Assembly: GCF_002723955.1 (NCBI RefSeq)
Contig: NZ_BEWN01000005.1
Location: forward strand, 1-64,000
DNA: 64,000 nt
Reading direction: 5' to 3'
Source of the DNA: Gluconobacter frateurii
GTDB lineage: Bacteria; Pseudomonadota; Alphaproteobacteria; Acetobacterales; Acetobacteraceae
The stretch's first letter is position 1; each line of letters starts with the position of its first letter. Below, in pieces: positions 15,630-25,347 of the stretch. Both the position numbers and the translations under genes were made by a program. The notes under the pieces were generated by a model that ran no database searches, was not told where the DNA came from, and was given only the letters and a program-made list of their open reading frames with translations.

Positions 15630-17741
15630 GTGAGTGAAACACCTTCGTCCCCCGGATCGGCTGATCGCCGTCGACATCCCGTCCTCAAAGTGATCGGGGG
15701 TCTCTTCGGAGCTCTGGCCGTAGGCATCATCGTTCTCGTAATGATCTGGCAGTGGGACTGGTTCGTGCCACTCATCAATCGAAAAGCCTCTGCGGCACTC
15801 CATCGGCCGGTCAGCATCGCTCATCTGCATGTGTCGCCTGGACTGAGAACCAGCGTAACGGTCGATGATCTGAAGATTTCCCAACCTGAAGGATTTGAAA
15901 AGGAAAATGCAGATTTCGCATCTGCAAAGTCCCTGACAGTCAAAGTGGATGTCTGGCGCTATCTGACCGGACGCGGACTCTTCATTCCGGTCATTCGGGT
16001 GGACACGCCAAAGGGGGACATCGTTTCCCGGATGAACGGCCAGAACAACTACACGTTCGACGACGGGGCTGAGAAGAAAGAAACACCATCGACGTCCAAG
16101 CCCACGACATTACCGGACATCGGCGAGATCGATATTCAAAGGGCAGATATCCGACTGGCCCTCGCACAGTTGAAAACGGACATGCATGTTCTGGTCCACA
16201 CAACGCCCCCGCAAAACGACGCGAAAGGCAATGTTGTCGTGGATCTAAAGGGGCGTTACGCTCAGGCACAGATCAATGGTCATATTGTCGGTGGAGCCCT
16301 GCTATCCCTGACGAAACCTGCGGAGCCATACCCGATTGATGGCCGCATCGAGAATGGCCCGACTTACGTCACCCTGAAGGGGACGGTTGATGATCCGATG
16401 CATTTCAAGGGCACAAAACTGGCCCTTCATTTCGCAGGCCCGGACATGTCACTGCTTTACGGGCTGACCGGCGTCCCTATCCCGCATACGCCTGCCTATA
16501 GCATCACCGGCAATCTCGGCTATTCCGAGAGCGCTATCCGTTTCCAGAAATTTGAAGGCAGGATGGGCTCCTCCGATATCGGCGGCGACATCAACGTTAA
16601 TCCACATCTCAAACCGCCTTTCGTCGAAGCGGCGCTACATTCCCATTCGGTCGATCTGGCCGATCTGGGAGGTTTCGTTGGGGCCAAAACCGGTGAAGCG
16701 AAAAAGACCGCTCCACCCAGCCGGAGTGTTTTGCCTGACCAGAAAATCAACGTCCCGAAGCTAAATGCCGTCAATGCGCATGTGACCTATCATGGTGATC
16801 ATATCCGCAACAAGGATTGGCCACTGGACAACATCGATACCGAATTCGAAGTCAAGGATGGTGCGATTGACCTGAAGCATCTGAGCTTTGCCACTGGTTC
16901 GGGCAAGATCAGCGCAACAGCTACCCTACAGCCCACAAAAAACGAGCAGTTCCGAACGAAATTCCGCTTCGACGTATCCCGTCTACCTCTTTCACGGATC
17001 ATGAAGGCAACAGATACATTCAAAGGCGAAGGCACGATCGGGGGGCACGCAACCCTCACCTCTACAGGCAATTCCGTTGCAACTCTCGTGGCGAACGGCG
17101 ATGGCGGAACAACGCTTGTGCTTGATCGCGGAGGGGACGTAACGGCATTGTTGCCAGATCTCCTTGGCCTCAAACTCGGTTCTGCCATCCTGTCCGCACT
17201 CGGGATCCCGGATCGGTCAAAACTCGAATGCCTGGTGGCTGACATGCCGTTGGATAACGGCATCCTGAAAACGAAATCCCTGCTTCTTCAGACTGAAACG
17301 ACCCGCACCACCGGAACGGGAACCGTGAATTTCCATAATGATACGCTCGATTACGCGGTCACAACCCGTGCGACGCATCCGCAGATCCTGTCCTTGCCGG
17401 GTGCAGTTCATATCTTCGGACCACTTAACAGCCCGAATATCATGCCGGGCGCAGAACTGATTGGTCGTGTTGCTGCATCGGTCGGGCTGGGCGTACTGTT
17501 CCCCCCCGCGGCTCTGATCCCGACCATTCAGCTTGGTGTCGGTGAAGGATCCGCGTGTGAAAATGCTGTTCGCGAAGCCAATACCAACCCGGCTGCGGGC
17601 ATTGCGCCCGGCGGGACGACTGGCAACGGCGCCAGCAGTGTTCCTCATTCTGAGAAACAGGGAGCTTCCAGCACCCGAGGAAAGAAAATGACACCGGCAC
17701 AGATCCGAAAAGCATGGACACAGAAATCGAACCCGAAATGA
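15630..17741 (+). CDS. AsmA family envelope protein
   Basis: A 703-residue protein with a GTG start. One membrane anchor (about 19-43, VIGGLFGALAVGIIVLVMIW) is followed by a long periplasmic region of repetitive beta structure. The AsmA N-domain is seen (LINRKASAALHRPVSIAHLHVSPGL), as is the conserved C-terminal DUF3971/AsmA block (DGGTTLVLDRGGDVTALLPDLLGL; PLDNGILKTKSLLLQTETTRTTGTGTVNF). AsmA-like proteins are bridge-type lipid carriers that support outer-membrane phospholipid supply. The tail (residues 640-703) is low-complexity and charged. Confidence 0.85.
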   Translation: MSETPSSPGSADRRRHPVLKVIGGLFGALAVGIIVLVMIWQWDWFVPLINRKASAALHRPVSIAHLHVSPGLRTSVTVDDLKISQPEGFEKENADFASAKSLTVKVDVWRYLTGRGLFIPVIRVDTPKGDIVSRMNGQNNYTFDDGAEKKETPSTSKPTTLPDIGEIDIQRADIRLALAQLKTDMHVLVHTTPPQNDAKGNVVVDLKGRYAQAQINGHIVGGALLSLTKPAEPYPIDGRIENGPTYVTLKGTVDDPMHFKGTKLALHFAGPDMSLLYGLTGVPIPHTPAYSITGNLGYSESAIRFQKFEGRMGSSDIGGDINVNPHLKPPFVEAALHSHSVDLADLGGFVGAKTGEAKKTAPPSRSVLPDQKINVPKLNAVNAHVTYHGDHIRNKDWPLDNIDTEFEVKDGAIDLKHLSFATGSGKISATATLQPTKNEQFRTKFRFDVSRLPLSRIMKATDTFKGEGTIGGHATLTSTGNSVATLVANGDGGTTLVLDRGGDVTALLPDLLGLKLGSAILSALGIPDRSKLECLVADMPLDNGILKTKSLLLQTETTRTTGTGTVNFHNDTLDYAVTTRATHPQILSLPGAVHIFGPLNSPNIMPGAELIGRVAASVGLGVLFPPAALIPTIQLGVGEGSACENAVREANTNPAAGIAPGGTTGNGASSVPHSEKQGASSTRGKKMTPAQIRKAWTQKSNPK

Positions 17742-17824
17742 AAAAACATCAACACCCCATGGCGGAATGAGCATTTTTCACTATAGCTGGGCGAAATGTT
17801 CATTCCCGCCGGAGTGCCTGATCG

Positions 17825-19156
17825 TTGCTGTCCACACTCGACCGCTGGTTTCATATTTCCGCCCGCGGCTCCACCGTACCCCGTGAGATCGTCGCTGGCC
17901 TGACGGTCTTTGGGGCCATGGCCTATATCGTTGCGGTCAATCCTTCCATTCTGTCTGCGGCAGGACTGGACCGGCACGATATGGTCATGACGACCATCGC
18001 CGGCGCGGTCGCTGGCACATTGCTAATGGCACTCTGGGCGCGCCTGCCTATTGCGCTGGCGCCCGCCATGAGCAGCAACGTGCTGTTTGCACAGGTTGTA
18101 GTTCAGCAGGCACATGTCAGCCCACGCACAGCCTTTACTGTCGTCCTGTTCAGCGGCCTCTGCTTCACAGCGCTCTCGCTCAGCCAGATCAGACAGCGCA
18201 TCATTCGTGGTTTTCCACCCTCAATTGTGCTGGGTATCCAGGTCGCTCTCGGTGCTTTCATTGCCCGTATTGGCCTGACAACGGGCGGTATCGCGGTGCC
18301 TACTGCGCAGGGTCTGACTTTCGGTTCCCTGAGCGATCCATCAGTCCTCCTGAGTCTGGCCGGGGTGCTTCTCTGTGCGGTTCTGGTCGTCCTGCGTGTT
18401 CCAGCCGGGCTGCTTCTCGCGATTTCGACCCTTACGGTTGCGGGCCTCTTCATCCATACGGACAAGGGTACGATCACAACCCTGCCTGCCCATGCTGTGG
18501 ACTGGCCGCATTATCCCACCAATCTCTTCCTGCCTTTTGATTTTACTGGTTTCTTTTCCCATCTTGGGCTGCTCATCCCCATCACGCTCTACTTTCTGAT
18601 CAGCGATTTCTTCGATGCAACGGCTACCATGATGAGCGTGGCTCATCGTGCGGGGCTGGATGGAACACCGGAGAAGCCAGCACTGGATCATCGCGCTTTT
18701 GCTTCTGATGGTGCTGCCAGCATCATTGGTGCGAGCCTCGGGACCTGTACAGTTTCGGCATATGTGGAAAGTCTGGCCGGTGTGGAAGCCGGTGGCCGTA
18801 CAGGGCTGAGCGCCCTGGTTGTGGCGCTGCTGTTCGCTGCCTCGTCCGTTTTTTGGCCCTTGATTACCGCCATTCCGGCAATCGCAACAGCGCCTGTTCT
18901 GGTTCTGGTCGGGCTGAATATGCTCGGCAGCCTACATCGCGTAGCAGACAATCCGTCCGACGCCATTCCGCCCTTAACGATGCTGCTCATCGCAGGTGTG
19001 ACCGGCAACTTCATGCTCAGCCTGTCCTGTGGTTTGCTTCTTTATACCGGACTGGCTCTCGCCCTTCGGGACTTCAAACGCCTGACGCCAATCGTTCTAG
19101 GGCTTGATGCCGCATTTCTTTTTTACATGGTTCTCCAGAGCCATATGGGCGGGTAA
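17825..19156 (+). CDS. NCS2/AzgA-type purine permease
   Basis: A 443-residue inner-membrane transporter with about 12-14 hydrophobic segments. The N-terminal AGLTVFGAMAYIVAVNPSIL and the central DFFDATATMMSV motif are typical of AzgA-like adenine/guanine/hypoxanthine-proton symporters within the nucleobase-cation family. The start is a TTG preceded by GGAG, since the nearest ATG is out of frame. Upstream (17761-17810) is an imperfect inverted repeat, GGCGGAATGA/TCATTCCCGCC, with one bulged base, which may end asmA transcription. Exact substrate specificity is not readable. Confidence 0.82.
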   Translation: MLSTLDRWFHISARGSTVPREIVAGLTVFGAMAYIVAVNPSILSAAGLDRHDMVMTTIAGAVAGTLLMALWARLPIALAPAMSSNVLFAQVVVQQAHVSPRTAFTVVLFSGLCFTALSLSQIRQRIIRGFPPSIVLGIQVALGAFIARIGLTTGGIAVPTAQGLTFGSLSDPSVLLSLAGVLLCAVLVVLRVPAGLLLAISTLTVAGLFIHTDKGTITTLPAHAVDWPHYPTNLFLPFDFTGFFSHLGLLIPITLYFLISDFFDATATMMSVAHRAGLDGTPEKPALDHRAFASDGAASIIGASLGTCTVSAYVESLAGVEAGGRTGLSALVVALLFAASSVFWPLITAIPAIATAPVLVLVGLNMLGSLHRVADNPSDAIPPLTMLLIAGVTGNFMLSLSCGLLLYTGLALALRDFKRLTPIVLGLDAAFLFYMVLQSHMGG

Positions 19157-19206
19157 GGCCTTTTACCGTCCCGATTTAAGTCTTTCTTAAGAAGGGCTGA
19201 CCCAAC

Positions 19207-19989
19207 ATGCACAGCATGAGTGCCAGCCCCCATATTTTTATCGCGACGCCCTGCTTCGGCGGATCTGTCACGCAATCCTACATGCAGTCCATCATCGGCT
19301 GCATGGCGGAAGCTTCTTCACAAAATATCCGCCTGACGCTGTCTATGCTGGGAAGTGACGCACTGATCACCAGAGCCAGAAACACGCTCCTGCATCAGTT
19401 CATCACCATGACGGATGCGAGCCACTTGCTCTTTATTGATAGCGATATCGGTTTTTCATTCTCCGATGTGCAAGCCCTCCTTGACGCTGACAAATCCGTT
19501 ATCGGAGGAGCGTACCCGCTCAAATCCCATTACTGGGATAAGAACACAGATCGCTTTCTCTCATCTGGTGAACCACCAGAAACCGCCAGCCTCCGTTATG
19601 TTGGAGACTGTGCGGCTCTATATAGTGGGAGTACGCGACCGCATGTTGCTCAGGTCTCATATGTCGGAACGGGGTTCCTGTTACTGAAACGCGCGACCAT
19701 TCAACGCATGATGGCTGCTTACCCGGACAGCCGCTATCGACGCATCGATGTTCAACAGAGTGGAGACGTAGCCGCACTTTCCGATGAACAAAAAGATGCC
19801 TTTGCGCTGTTCGACTGCATGATTGACCCAGAAACCCGGACCTATCTTTCAGAAGATTATGCCTTCTGCCGCCGATGGATTGATATCGGTGGAACAGTCT
19901 GGCTGCATCGTGGCCTGACGCTCTCACATACTGGGCCTGCGACCTTTTGTGGAAATCCTGCAAACCGGATATTGCCACTTGTTAAATAA
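19207..19989 (+). CDS. Putative glycosyltransferase, GT-A fold
   Basis: A 260-residue protein without signal peptide. It has a Rossmann-like start (HIFIATPCFGGSVTQSYMQSI), a conserved RARNTLLHQF segment and a DSD motif in LLFIDSDIGF (near residues 77-86), typical of metal-dependent nucleotide-sugar transferases, followed by VIGGAYPLK and an acidic SEDYAFCRRW that could be the catalytic-base region. The acceptor is unknown. It is followed by a terminator and then the phage-like pair on the other strand. Confidence 0.6.
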   Translation: MHSMSASPHIFIATPCFGGSVTQSYMQSIIGCMAEASSQNIRLTLSMLGSDALITRARNTLLHQFITMTDASHLLFIDSDIGFSFSDVQALLDADKSVIGGAYPLKSHYWDKNTDRFLSSGEPPETASLRYVGDCAALYSGSTRPHVAQVSYVGTGFLLLKRATIQRMMAAYPDSRYRRIDVQQSGDVAALSDEQKDAFALFDCMIDPETRTYLSEDYAFCRRWIDIGGTVWLHRGLTLSHTGPATFCGNPANRILPLVK

Positions 19990-20082
19990 TTATGGAAACC
20001 AATTGAAATAAAACTCTTATTAGGGGCTTACGCCACTATTCCGTCATAATAAGGCGGTTTAAGATAAAACCTGCGGTGTCGG

Positions 20083-20122
20083 GAGCGTGATGCATACAGG
20101 TCCCCGGCATCGCTCATTTTTT
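20083..20122 (+). terminator. Terminator after the GT-A protein
   Basis: GAGCG...CGCTC brackets a stem with small bulges, followed by ATTTTTT. It runs into the stop end of the opposing lysozyme-like gene. Confidence 0.5.
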
Positions 20123-20600
20123 ATGCCTGCAATGCCGCCTTGAAAAAGATGACATTCGCCGCGGAATCAGCGGCTCCCAGCACCGTATTGTAGTGCACCT
20201 TGTGATAACGGCTCAGGGCATACGGGTTACTTGCAACCGGCAAAGCATCTTTGACCCGATAAAACCGAATACGAGCCATCGCACAGGCATAACGCAGGTT
20301 TGTGACCATCTGCGCGCTTCGTGGTAGGTCAGGGGCGAGCATATCCTCCAGAATACCACCAAGACGTTTTCCTACCGGGAAACGAAGAAAATTGTCCCAG
20401 CAGTCATCATGCGTTGCAGGCTCCATCTGCCAGAGGCCCAAAGCAGGCCCTCCGCCAATCTGCTTCAGATACGTGCCTCGGCTTTCCGCAAGAGCCGTTC
20501 CGGTTAGGAGGTTAACTGCTGAACTTCCCCCGAGTCCGAGGCCAGTCAGTGTTGGTTCAACCACAAGATGTTTGAGTTGACCGACATCAAGTCCATTCAT
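20121..20600 (-). CDS. Phage-type lysozyme/transglycosylase-like protein
   Basis: A 159-residue protein with no signal peptide. Residues 34-58 (GTALAESRGTYLKQIGGGPALGLWQME) resemble the catalytic Glu helix and the GLWQ strand of lytic transglycosylases and phage lysozymes. The C-terminal half is helical (LRYACAMARIRFYRV). Such endolysin-like proteins occur in phage and tailocin modules. The ATG follows a strong GAGGGAGGGG site. It lies directly behind a small membrane coiled-coil protein, the usual holin/endolysin order, so together they look like a lysis cassette. No other phage genes are nearby. Confidence 0.55.
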   Translation of the reverse strand: MNGLDVGQLKHLVVEPTLTGLGLGGSSAVNLLTGTALAESRGTYLKQIGGGPALGLWQMEPATHDDCWDNFLRFPVGKRLGGILEDMLAPDLPRSAQMVTNLRYACAMARIRFYRVKDALPVASNPYALSRYHKVHYNTVLGAADSAANVIFFKAALQA

Positions 20601-20612
20601 GATGCCCCTCCC

Positions 20613-20957
20613 TCAATGCGTGCTTAAAGAGAGGGCAAAATGCACCATCCCTGTGCCTAGAATGGATGTCGCGAGCGTCACGAGAGCTGTCAGCACTGCT
20701 CGTCCACCGATCAGACGATCCAGTTTTCCATTCACAATCCTGTTACCGTCATCCATCTTGGTCTCAAGAGATTTCATTTGATCCCGAAGAGAACTGATCT
20801 CCTGGCGCATTTCCGTCCGCAGTTGTTCATACCGGTCTGAGAGTCCCCCAGCCACGGTTTCCAGCCGTAAAACCCGGTCTTCCAGAACGCGCAACGTGTA
20901 CGCACGACGCTCATTTCCCTCAGAAGCCGACGGGCTCTCGCACATCTGCTTTTCCAT
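20613..20957 (-). CDS. Small coiled-coil protein with C-terminal membrane segment (holin/XhlA-like)
   Basis: A 114-residue protein starting at the ATG at 20957 behind a GGGGGG site (an upstream TTG is possible). Residues 15-75 form a charged coiled coil (RVLEDRVLRLETVAGGL, EMRQEISSLRDQMKSLETKM) and residues about 84-112 one membrane helix (AVLTALVTLATSILGTGMVHFAL). This is the architecture of XhlA/holin-accessory and phage spanin-like proteins. It precedes the lysozyme-like gene by 12 bases. Homology is not certain from sequence alone. Confidence 0.5.
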   Translation of the reverse strand: MEKQMCESPSASEGNERRAYTLRVLEDRVLRLETVAGGLSDRYEQLRTEMRQEISSLRDQMKSLETKMDDGNRIVNGKLDRLIGGRAVLTALVTLATSILGTGMVHFALSLSTH

Positions 20958-20975
20958 ACATCCCCCCAAAAACAG

Positions 20976-21000
20976 AAAAAGCGCCCCGAAGGACGCTTTA
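20976..21000 (-). terminator. UUCG-loop terminator in the leader of the lysis pair
   Basis: On the minus strand AAAGCGTCC pairs with GGGCGCTTT around a TTCG tetraloop, followed by TTCTGTTTTT. It lies between a predicted promoter and the first lysis gene, only about 20 bases before that gene's start, so it could act as an attenuator. Confidence 0.7.
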
Positions 21001-21015
21001 TGGCATTAAGCCACA

Positions 21016-21044
21016 AATATAGAAAAACACTCACATTTCAGCAA
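21016..21044 (-). promoter_or_regulatory. Putative promoter upstream of the leader terminator
   Basis: Minus-strand TTGCTG (21044-21039) and TATATT (21021-21016) with a 17-base spacer. The predicted transcript would begin near 21010 and meet a small TGGC/GCCA hairpin and then the terminator at 20976-21000. Confidence 0.4.
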
Positions 21045-21095
21045 TGGGAAATCGATCCCTTGGCCCGCGGGCGATCGCGAGGCATAACGAACGTC

Positions 21096-21350
21096 ATGAC
21101 ATTACCTCCGACGGAGACCCTGCTGGACCTGCGCGGTCTTGCCTGCCCCATGCCTGTTCTCAAGGCAAACCGTGCGCTCCGCGACATGGCGCCTGGCGCG
21201 CGCCTTCGCATTCTTGCAACGGATCGCGCCTCAGTGGCGGATTTCCAGTCCTATTGTCGTGAAACAGGACATGCACTCGTCGCCTTTACAGAGAGTGCTG
21301 GTGTTCTTTCTTTTGTCATTCGCAGGCGTGCAGAAACGCAACCTTCCTGA
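21096..21350 (+). CDS. TusA-family sulfur carrier protein
   Basis: An 84-residue protein starting at the ATG at 21096 (MTLPPTET). The signature LDLRGLACPMPVLKANRAL carries the conserved Cys-Pro-x-Pro (near residue 18-21), the persulfide-bearing site of TusA/YeeD-type sulfurtransferases. TusA relays sulfur for tRNA thiolation and molybdenum cofactor synthesis. The C-terminal DRASVADFQSYCRETGHAL matches the family helix. It is separate from the xseB operon by about 100 bases. Confidence 0.85.
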   Translation: MTLPPTETLLDLRGLACPMPVLKANRALRDMAPGARLRILATDRASVADFQSYCRETGHALVAFTESAGVLSFVIRRRAETQPS

Positions 21351-21447
21351 GGAAACTCCCCCGTTCCCGCGCACAGGGCTGGCAAAAGCTGTCATCTGGC
21401 TGTAATCCCTCGCTACCTTGTTTCCAAAACATGTCCTGAGGCTTTCC

Positions 21448-21699
21448 ATGCCCGAACCTATTGATGCCATGTCTTTCGAAGATGCTCTCTCCGAGCTGGA
21501 GCGGATCGTCCGTGGCCTTGAGGGCGGACAGATGAAGCTTGAAGACGCCATTTCAGCCTATGAACGCGGTGCTGCCCTGCGCAAACACTGCGATGCAAAG
21601 CTGGGAGAGGCCGAAATGCGTGTGCGCGCCATCGTGCAGAACGATGACGGCAGCACAGGCACGGAGCCTCTTGCCGATACCGGAGAGACCGGCCGATGA
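21448..21699 (+). CDS. xseB: Exodeoxyribonuclease VII small subunit
   Basis: An 83-residue helical protein (E. coli 80). SFEDALSELERIVRGLEGGQMKLEDAISAYERGAALRKHCDAKL is the diagnostic family sequence. It assembles with XseA (not in this window) into the single-strand exonuclease VII. The ATG at 21448 follows GAGG; an upstream TTG is less likely. Its stop overlaps the ispA start (ATGA), and this link with ispA and dxs is conserved in many bacteria. Confidence 0.93.
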   Translation: MPEPIDAMSFEDALSELERIVRGLEGGQMKLEDAISAYERGAALRKHCDAKLGEAEMRVRAIVQNDDGSTGTEPLADTGETGR

Positions 21700-22601
21700 G
21701 TGCCACCACCACGTCCACCTCCCTTAAGGAGGCTCTCGCCCACGCCTGTACGGACATTGAAGCGACAATCGACGCTCTGCTCCCCATGGTGCCGGGTGAC
21801 GAATCTGTTCTTCTGGAAGCCATGCGCTATGCCTCTCTTGGCGGCGGCAAACGTCTGCGCGGCTTTCTCGCCGTAGAAGTTGCCTCCCTGTTCGGAGCAG
21901 ACCGTCAAGCCGCCCTGCGCGTTGCAGCATCTGTCGAAATGCTGCACGCCTACTCACTGGTGCACGACGATCTCCCGTCCATGGACGACGACGATCTGCG
22001 CCGTGGACAACCCTCCACGCACCGCCAGTTTGACGAAGCCATCGCCATTCTCGCAGGCGATGCCCTCCAGACGCGTGCGTTCGAAATCCTTGTCGAACCT
22101 GAAACCAGCCCGGACGCAACGATCCGCGCCAATCTGGCTCTCGCTTTGGCCCGCGCTTCAGGTGCAGCAGGGATGGTCGGCGGTCAGGTCGTGGATATTC
22201 GCGGTGAAGGCCGCGCTTTGCCGCTAAACGACGTCCGTCGCCTTCATGCTTTGAAGACAGGCGCCCTGATCCGATACGCAGCCGAGTCTGGTGCCATTCT
22301 GGCTGGCGTGACCGATGAACGTCGTGACGCCATCGTCGCTTACGGCCGTGATCTTGGAACGGCTTTTCAGGTCGCTGACGATGTTCTGGACACGACCGCA
22401 AGTGCCGAAGAACTCGGCAAGACTGCTGGCAAGGATGAAGCCAGCGGCAAATCAACCTATGTCTCCCTGCTTGGCATTGACGGAGCCCGCGCCGAGGCCC
22501 GCCGCCTGAGCGATCAGGCCCGGGAGGCCCTTTCATCTTTCGGCGCACAGGCCGCAGCCCTCAGGGCTCTTGCAGACTACGTCGTCGAGCGCAGGAACTG
22601 A
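21696..22601 (+). CDS. ispA: Farnesyl diphosphate synthase / polyprenyl synthetase
   Basis: A 301-residue class I prenyltransferase that condenses IPP with DMAPP/GPP to farnesyl diphosphate. The first Asp-rich motif is [14 protein letters not shown] (near 89-102) and the second DDVLD (near 228-232); GGGKRLRG (near 49-56) binds pyrophosphate. It overlaps xseB by 4 bases and precedes dxs by 4 bases, a classical isoprenoid operon that supplies quinones, hopanoids and undecaprenyl phosphate. Confidence 0.95.
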   Translation: MSATTTSTSLKEALAHACTDIEATIDALLPMVPGDESVLLEAMRYASLGGGKRLRGFLAVEVASLFGADRQAALRVAASVEMLHAYSLVHDDLPSMDDDDLRRGQPSTHRQFDEAIAILAGDALQTRAFEILVEPETSPDATIRANLALALARASGAAGMVGGQVVDIRGEGRALPLNDVRRLHALKTGALIRYAAESGAILAGVTDERRDAIVAYGRDLGTAFQVADDVLDTTASAEELGKTAGKDEASGKSTYVSLLGIDGARAEARRLSDQAREALSSFGAQAAALRALADYVVERRN

Positions 22602-22605
22602 TTTT

Positions 22606-24588
22606 ATGAGCAACCCGTCTTCCACGATCCCTACCTACGGCCGCTATCCGGTTCTGGACCGCGTGACCCTGCCGTCAGACATGCGGAATCTTTCTGTCGA
22701 TCAGCTCAAGCAGCTTGCCGACGAACTGCGCTCCGAAACGGTTGACGCCGTTTCCACCACTGGCGGCCATCTTGGCGCCTCCCTTGGTGTCGTCGAACTG
22801 ACCGTTGCACTGCACGCTGTGTTCAACACGCCTGATGATCGCATCATCTGGGACGTCGGCCACCAGGCTTACCCGCACAAGATCCTGACGGGCCGCCGTG
22901 ATCGCATTCGCACCCTGCGTCAGCCGGAAGGTCTGTCCGGCTTTACCCGCCGTGCGGAAAGCGAATACGACCCGTTCGGTGCAGCGCATTCATCCACCTC
23001 CATTTCCGCCGGCCTTGGCATGGCTGTGGCGCATCACCTGCGTGCGGAAGAAGATCCGAGCTACCATGAGCGCAATGTGATTGCGGTCATTGGTGACGGC
23101 TCCATTTCCGCGGGCATGGCCTACGAAGCCATGAACAACGCCGCCGTTGCAGGCCCCGGCGCAAACCGGCTGATCGTGGTGCTGAACGACAATGAAATGT
23201 CGATTGCACCCCCAGTCGGTTCAATGTCGAACTATCTGTCCCGCCTGATGTCCTCGCGCCAGTTCTTCGGTCTGCGGGATCTGGCTGGCAAGGTCGCCAA
23301 GCGCCTGCCGGGCAAGATCGAGCGTACGGCCAAGCGCGCCGAGGAATATGCCCGCGGCATGATCACCGGCGGCACGCTGTTCGAGGAACTCGGCTTCTAT
23401 TACGTCGGCCCGGTCGATGGCCACGATATGACGCAGCTCGTCCCCATCCTGCGCAACCTGCGTGATGCTGACGATCAGGGCCCGATCCTGCTCCACATCA
23501 TCACCGAAAAGGGGCGCGGCTATAAACCAGCCGAAGCTGCTGGCGACAAGTACCATGCTGTCAGCAAGTTCAATGTCGTCACGGGCGAGCAGAAGAAGGC
23601 TCCAGCCGGTCCGCCAAGCTATACTTCCGTTTTCAGCCGCGAACTTATGCGTCGCGCAAAGACGGACGACAAGCTCGTCACCGTTACCGCCGCAATGCCG
23701 TCCGGTACGGGGCTAACGGCATTTGCCAAGGCCTATCCGGACCGCTTCTTTGACGTTGGCATCGCAGAGCAGCATGCCGTCACCTTTGCAGCAGGTATCG
23801 CTTCGGAAGGTCTGCGTCCTTTCTGCGCGATCTACTCGACCTTCCTGCAGCGTGCCTATGATCAGGTTGTGCATGACGTCGCCCTGCAGAACCTGCCAGT
23901 TCGCTTCGCGATTGACCGCGCTGGTCTCGTAGGTGCTGACGGCGCAACCCATGCCGGTTCGTTCGACCTGAATTATCTGTGCTGCCTGCCCAACATGGTT
24001 GTCATGGCGCCGTCCGATGAAATCGAACTGCTGCATGCCACCGCCACAGCCTGTGAATACGATGCTGGCCCGATCGCCTTCCGCTATCCACGTGGCAGCG
24101 GCATCGGTCTGGATCTGCCGGAAAAGGGTGAAGTTCAGGAAATCGGCAAGGGTCGCATCGTTCGCGAATCCCGTCAGGCTCCCGGCACACGCTCTGGCGT
24201 GGCAATCCTGTCACTTGGCACGCGCTTGCACGAGTCTTTGCGTGCTGCTGATCAGCTTGCTGCCCAGGGCGTCTCCGTCACAGTGGCAGACGCACGTTTC
24301 GCAAAGCCGATCGACACCAAGCTGGTTGATGATCTGGTCGCGCAGCATGAAGTGCTCATCACGCTGGAAGAAGGCGCAATCGGCGGCTTCAGCAGCCTGG
24401 TCGTTCAGCACCTCGCCGAGACAGGCAAGCTGGACACGGTGAAATTCCGTCCCATGGCACTTCCGGACAAATACATCGACCACAACAACCCCGACGTTCA
24501 GTACGACGAAGCTGGCCTGACGGCTCCGCACATTGTCCGGACTGCCGCCGCAGCACTGGGCGTTGAAGTCGCTCAGCAGTCAGCCTGA
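22606..24588 (+). CDS. dxs: 1-deoxy-D-xylulose-5-phosphate synthase
   Basis: First enzyme of the MEP isoprenoid pathway: thiamine-diphosphate-dependent condensation of pyruvate and glyceraldehyde 3-phosphate. It has 660 residues from the ATG at 22606. Motifs: [18 protein letters not shown] at the N-terminus, the ThDP/Mg motif [17 protein letters not shown], and the transketolase-like [17 protein letters not shown] with the catalytic Glu, then [19 protein letters not shown]. The upstream TTG extension overlaps ispA and is rejected. tlyA follows after 3 bases. Confidence 0.96.
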   Translation: MSNPSSTIPTYGRYPVLDRVTLPSDMRNLSVDQLKQLADELRSETVDAVSTTGGHLGASLGVVELTVALHAVFNTPDDRIIWDVGHQAYPHKILTGRRDRIRTLRQPEGLSGFTRRAESEYDPFGAAHSSTSISAGLGMAVAHHLRAEEDPSYHERNVIAVIGDGSISAGMAYEAMNNAAVAGPGANRLIVVLNDNEMSIAPPVGSMSNYLSRLMSSRQFFGLRDLAGKVAKRLPGKIERTAKRAEEYARGMITGGTLFEELGFYYVGPVDGHDMTQLVPILRNLRDADDQGPILLHIITEKGRGYKPAEAAGDKYHAVSKFNVVTGEQKKAPAGPPSYTSVFSRELMRRAKTDDKLVTVTAAMPSGTGLTAFAKAYPDRFFDVGIAEQHAVTFAAGIASEGLRPFCAIYSTFLQRAYDQVVHDVALQNLPVRFAIDRAGLVGADGATHAGSFDLNYLCCLPNMVVMAPSDEIELLHATATACEYDAGPIAFRYPRGSGIGLDLPEKGEVQEIGKGRIVRESRQAPGTRSGVAILSLGTRLHESLRAADQLAAQGVSVTVADARFAKPIDTKLVDDLVAQHEVLITLEEGAIGGFSSLVVQHLAETGKLDTVKFRPMALPDKYIDHNNPDVQYDEAGLTAPHIVRTAAAALGVEVAQQSA

Positions 24589-24591
24589 TTC

Positions 24592-25347
24592 ATGGCTAAA
24601 CGCCGCGCAGACCAGCTCCTCGTTGATCGAGGGCTGGTCGAAAGCCGAACACGCGCCCAATCCCTCATCATGGCGGGTCTTGCCTATACGGGGGACCGGC
24701 GCATCGCCAAGGCTGGAGACCAGCTTCCGGAAGATGCTCCCCTATCCCTTAAAGGGCAGGATCATCCCTGGGTCTCGCGCGGTGGCCTGAAACTCATTCA
24801 TGGTATCGAGCATTTCGGGCTAGACCCGAAAGGTCGTATTGCTATCGACGTCGGCGCTTCTACGGGCGGCTTTACAGACGTTCTGCTAACTCATGGCGCC
24901 AGCAAGGTTTACGCTGTTGATGTGGGCCATGGGCAGTTGGCTTGGAAAATTCGGTCTGACGAACGGGTTGTCGTCATGGAAAAGACGAATGCCCGAGCCC
25001 TGACGGCGGAACAAATTCCTGAACCGGCTGGTATTGTCGTCTGTGACGCCAGCTTCATCGGCCTCAAAACAGTTCTTCCCGCTGCTCTGGCTCTTACAAC
25101 GCCTGACGCATGGGCCATTGCGCTGATCAAGCCCCAGTTCGAAGCAGGTCGTGGAGAAGTGGGCGCAAAAGGTGTCGTGAGAGATCCGGCTGTCCATGAT
25201 CGGGTCTGCGCAGAAATCCGGGACTGGTTTGCCTCACTTCCCGGCTGGGAAGTCCTTGGAATCGAGGCCAGCCCGATCACCGGCCCTGAAGGTAATCGGG
25301 AATTTCTTATTGCAGCTCGCCGCACGGAAACGCCAGCCGCCGCCTGA
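24592..25347 (+). CDS. tlyA: TlyA-type rRNA 2'-O-methyltransferase (S4 plus FtsJ domains)
   Basis: A 251-residue protein. Residues 3-60 are an S4 RNA-binding domain (RRADQLLVDRGLVESRTRAQSLIMAGLAY) and residues 65-245 an FtsJ-like methyltransferase with SAM motif AIDVGASTGGFTDVLLTHGA and a DASFIGLKTVLPAAL block. TlyA methylates ribosomal RNA cytidines and has been linked to hemolysis and capreomycin sensitivity in other species. It lies at the end of the dxs operon and its last 41 bases overlap the convergent TetR gene. Confidence 0.9.
   Translation: MAKRRADQLLVDRGLVESRTRAQSLIMAGLAYTGDRRIAKAGDQLPEDAPLSLKGQDHPWVSRGGLKLIHGIEHFGLDPKGRIAIDVGASTGGFTDVLLTHGASKVYAVDVGHGQLAWKIRSDERVVVMEKTNARALTAEQIPEPAGIVVCDASFIGLKTVLPAALALTTPDAWAIALIKPQFEAGRGEVGAKGVVRDPAVHDRVCAEIRDWFASLPGWEVLGIEASPITGPEGNREFLIAARRTETPAAA

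Noticed and set aside
17761-17810. Purine riboswitch before the AzgA-type permease
   Set aside because: Only one imperfect inverted repeat is seen; the three-way junction and conserved core of purine riboswitches are not recognisable.
20121-20957. A complete prophage or integrated element
   Set aside because: No integrase, tail, capsid or attachment repeats are visible; flanking genes are chromosomal.
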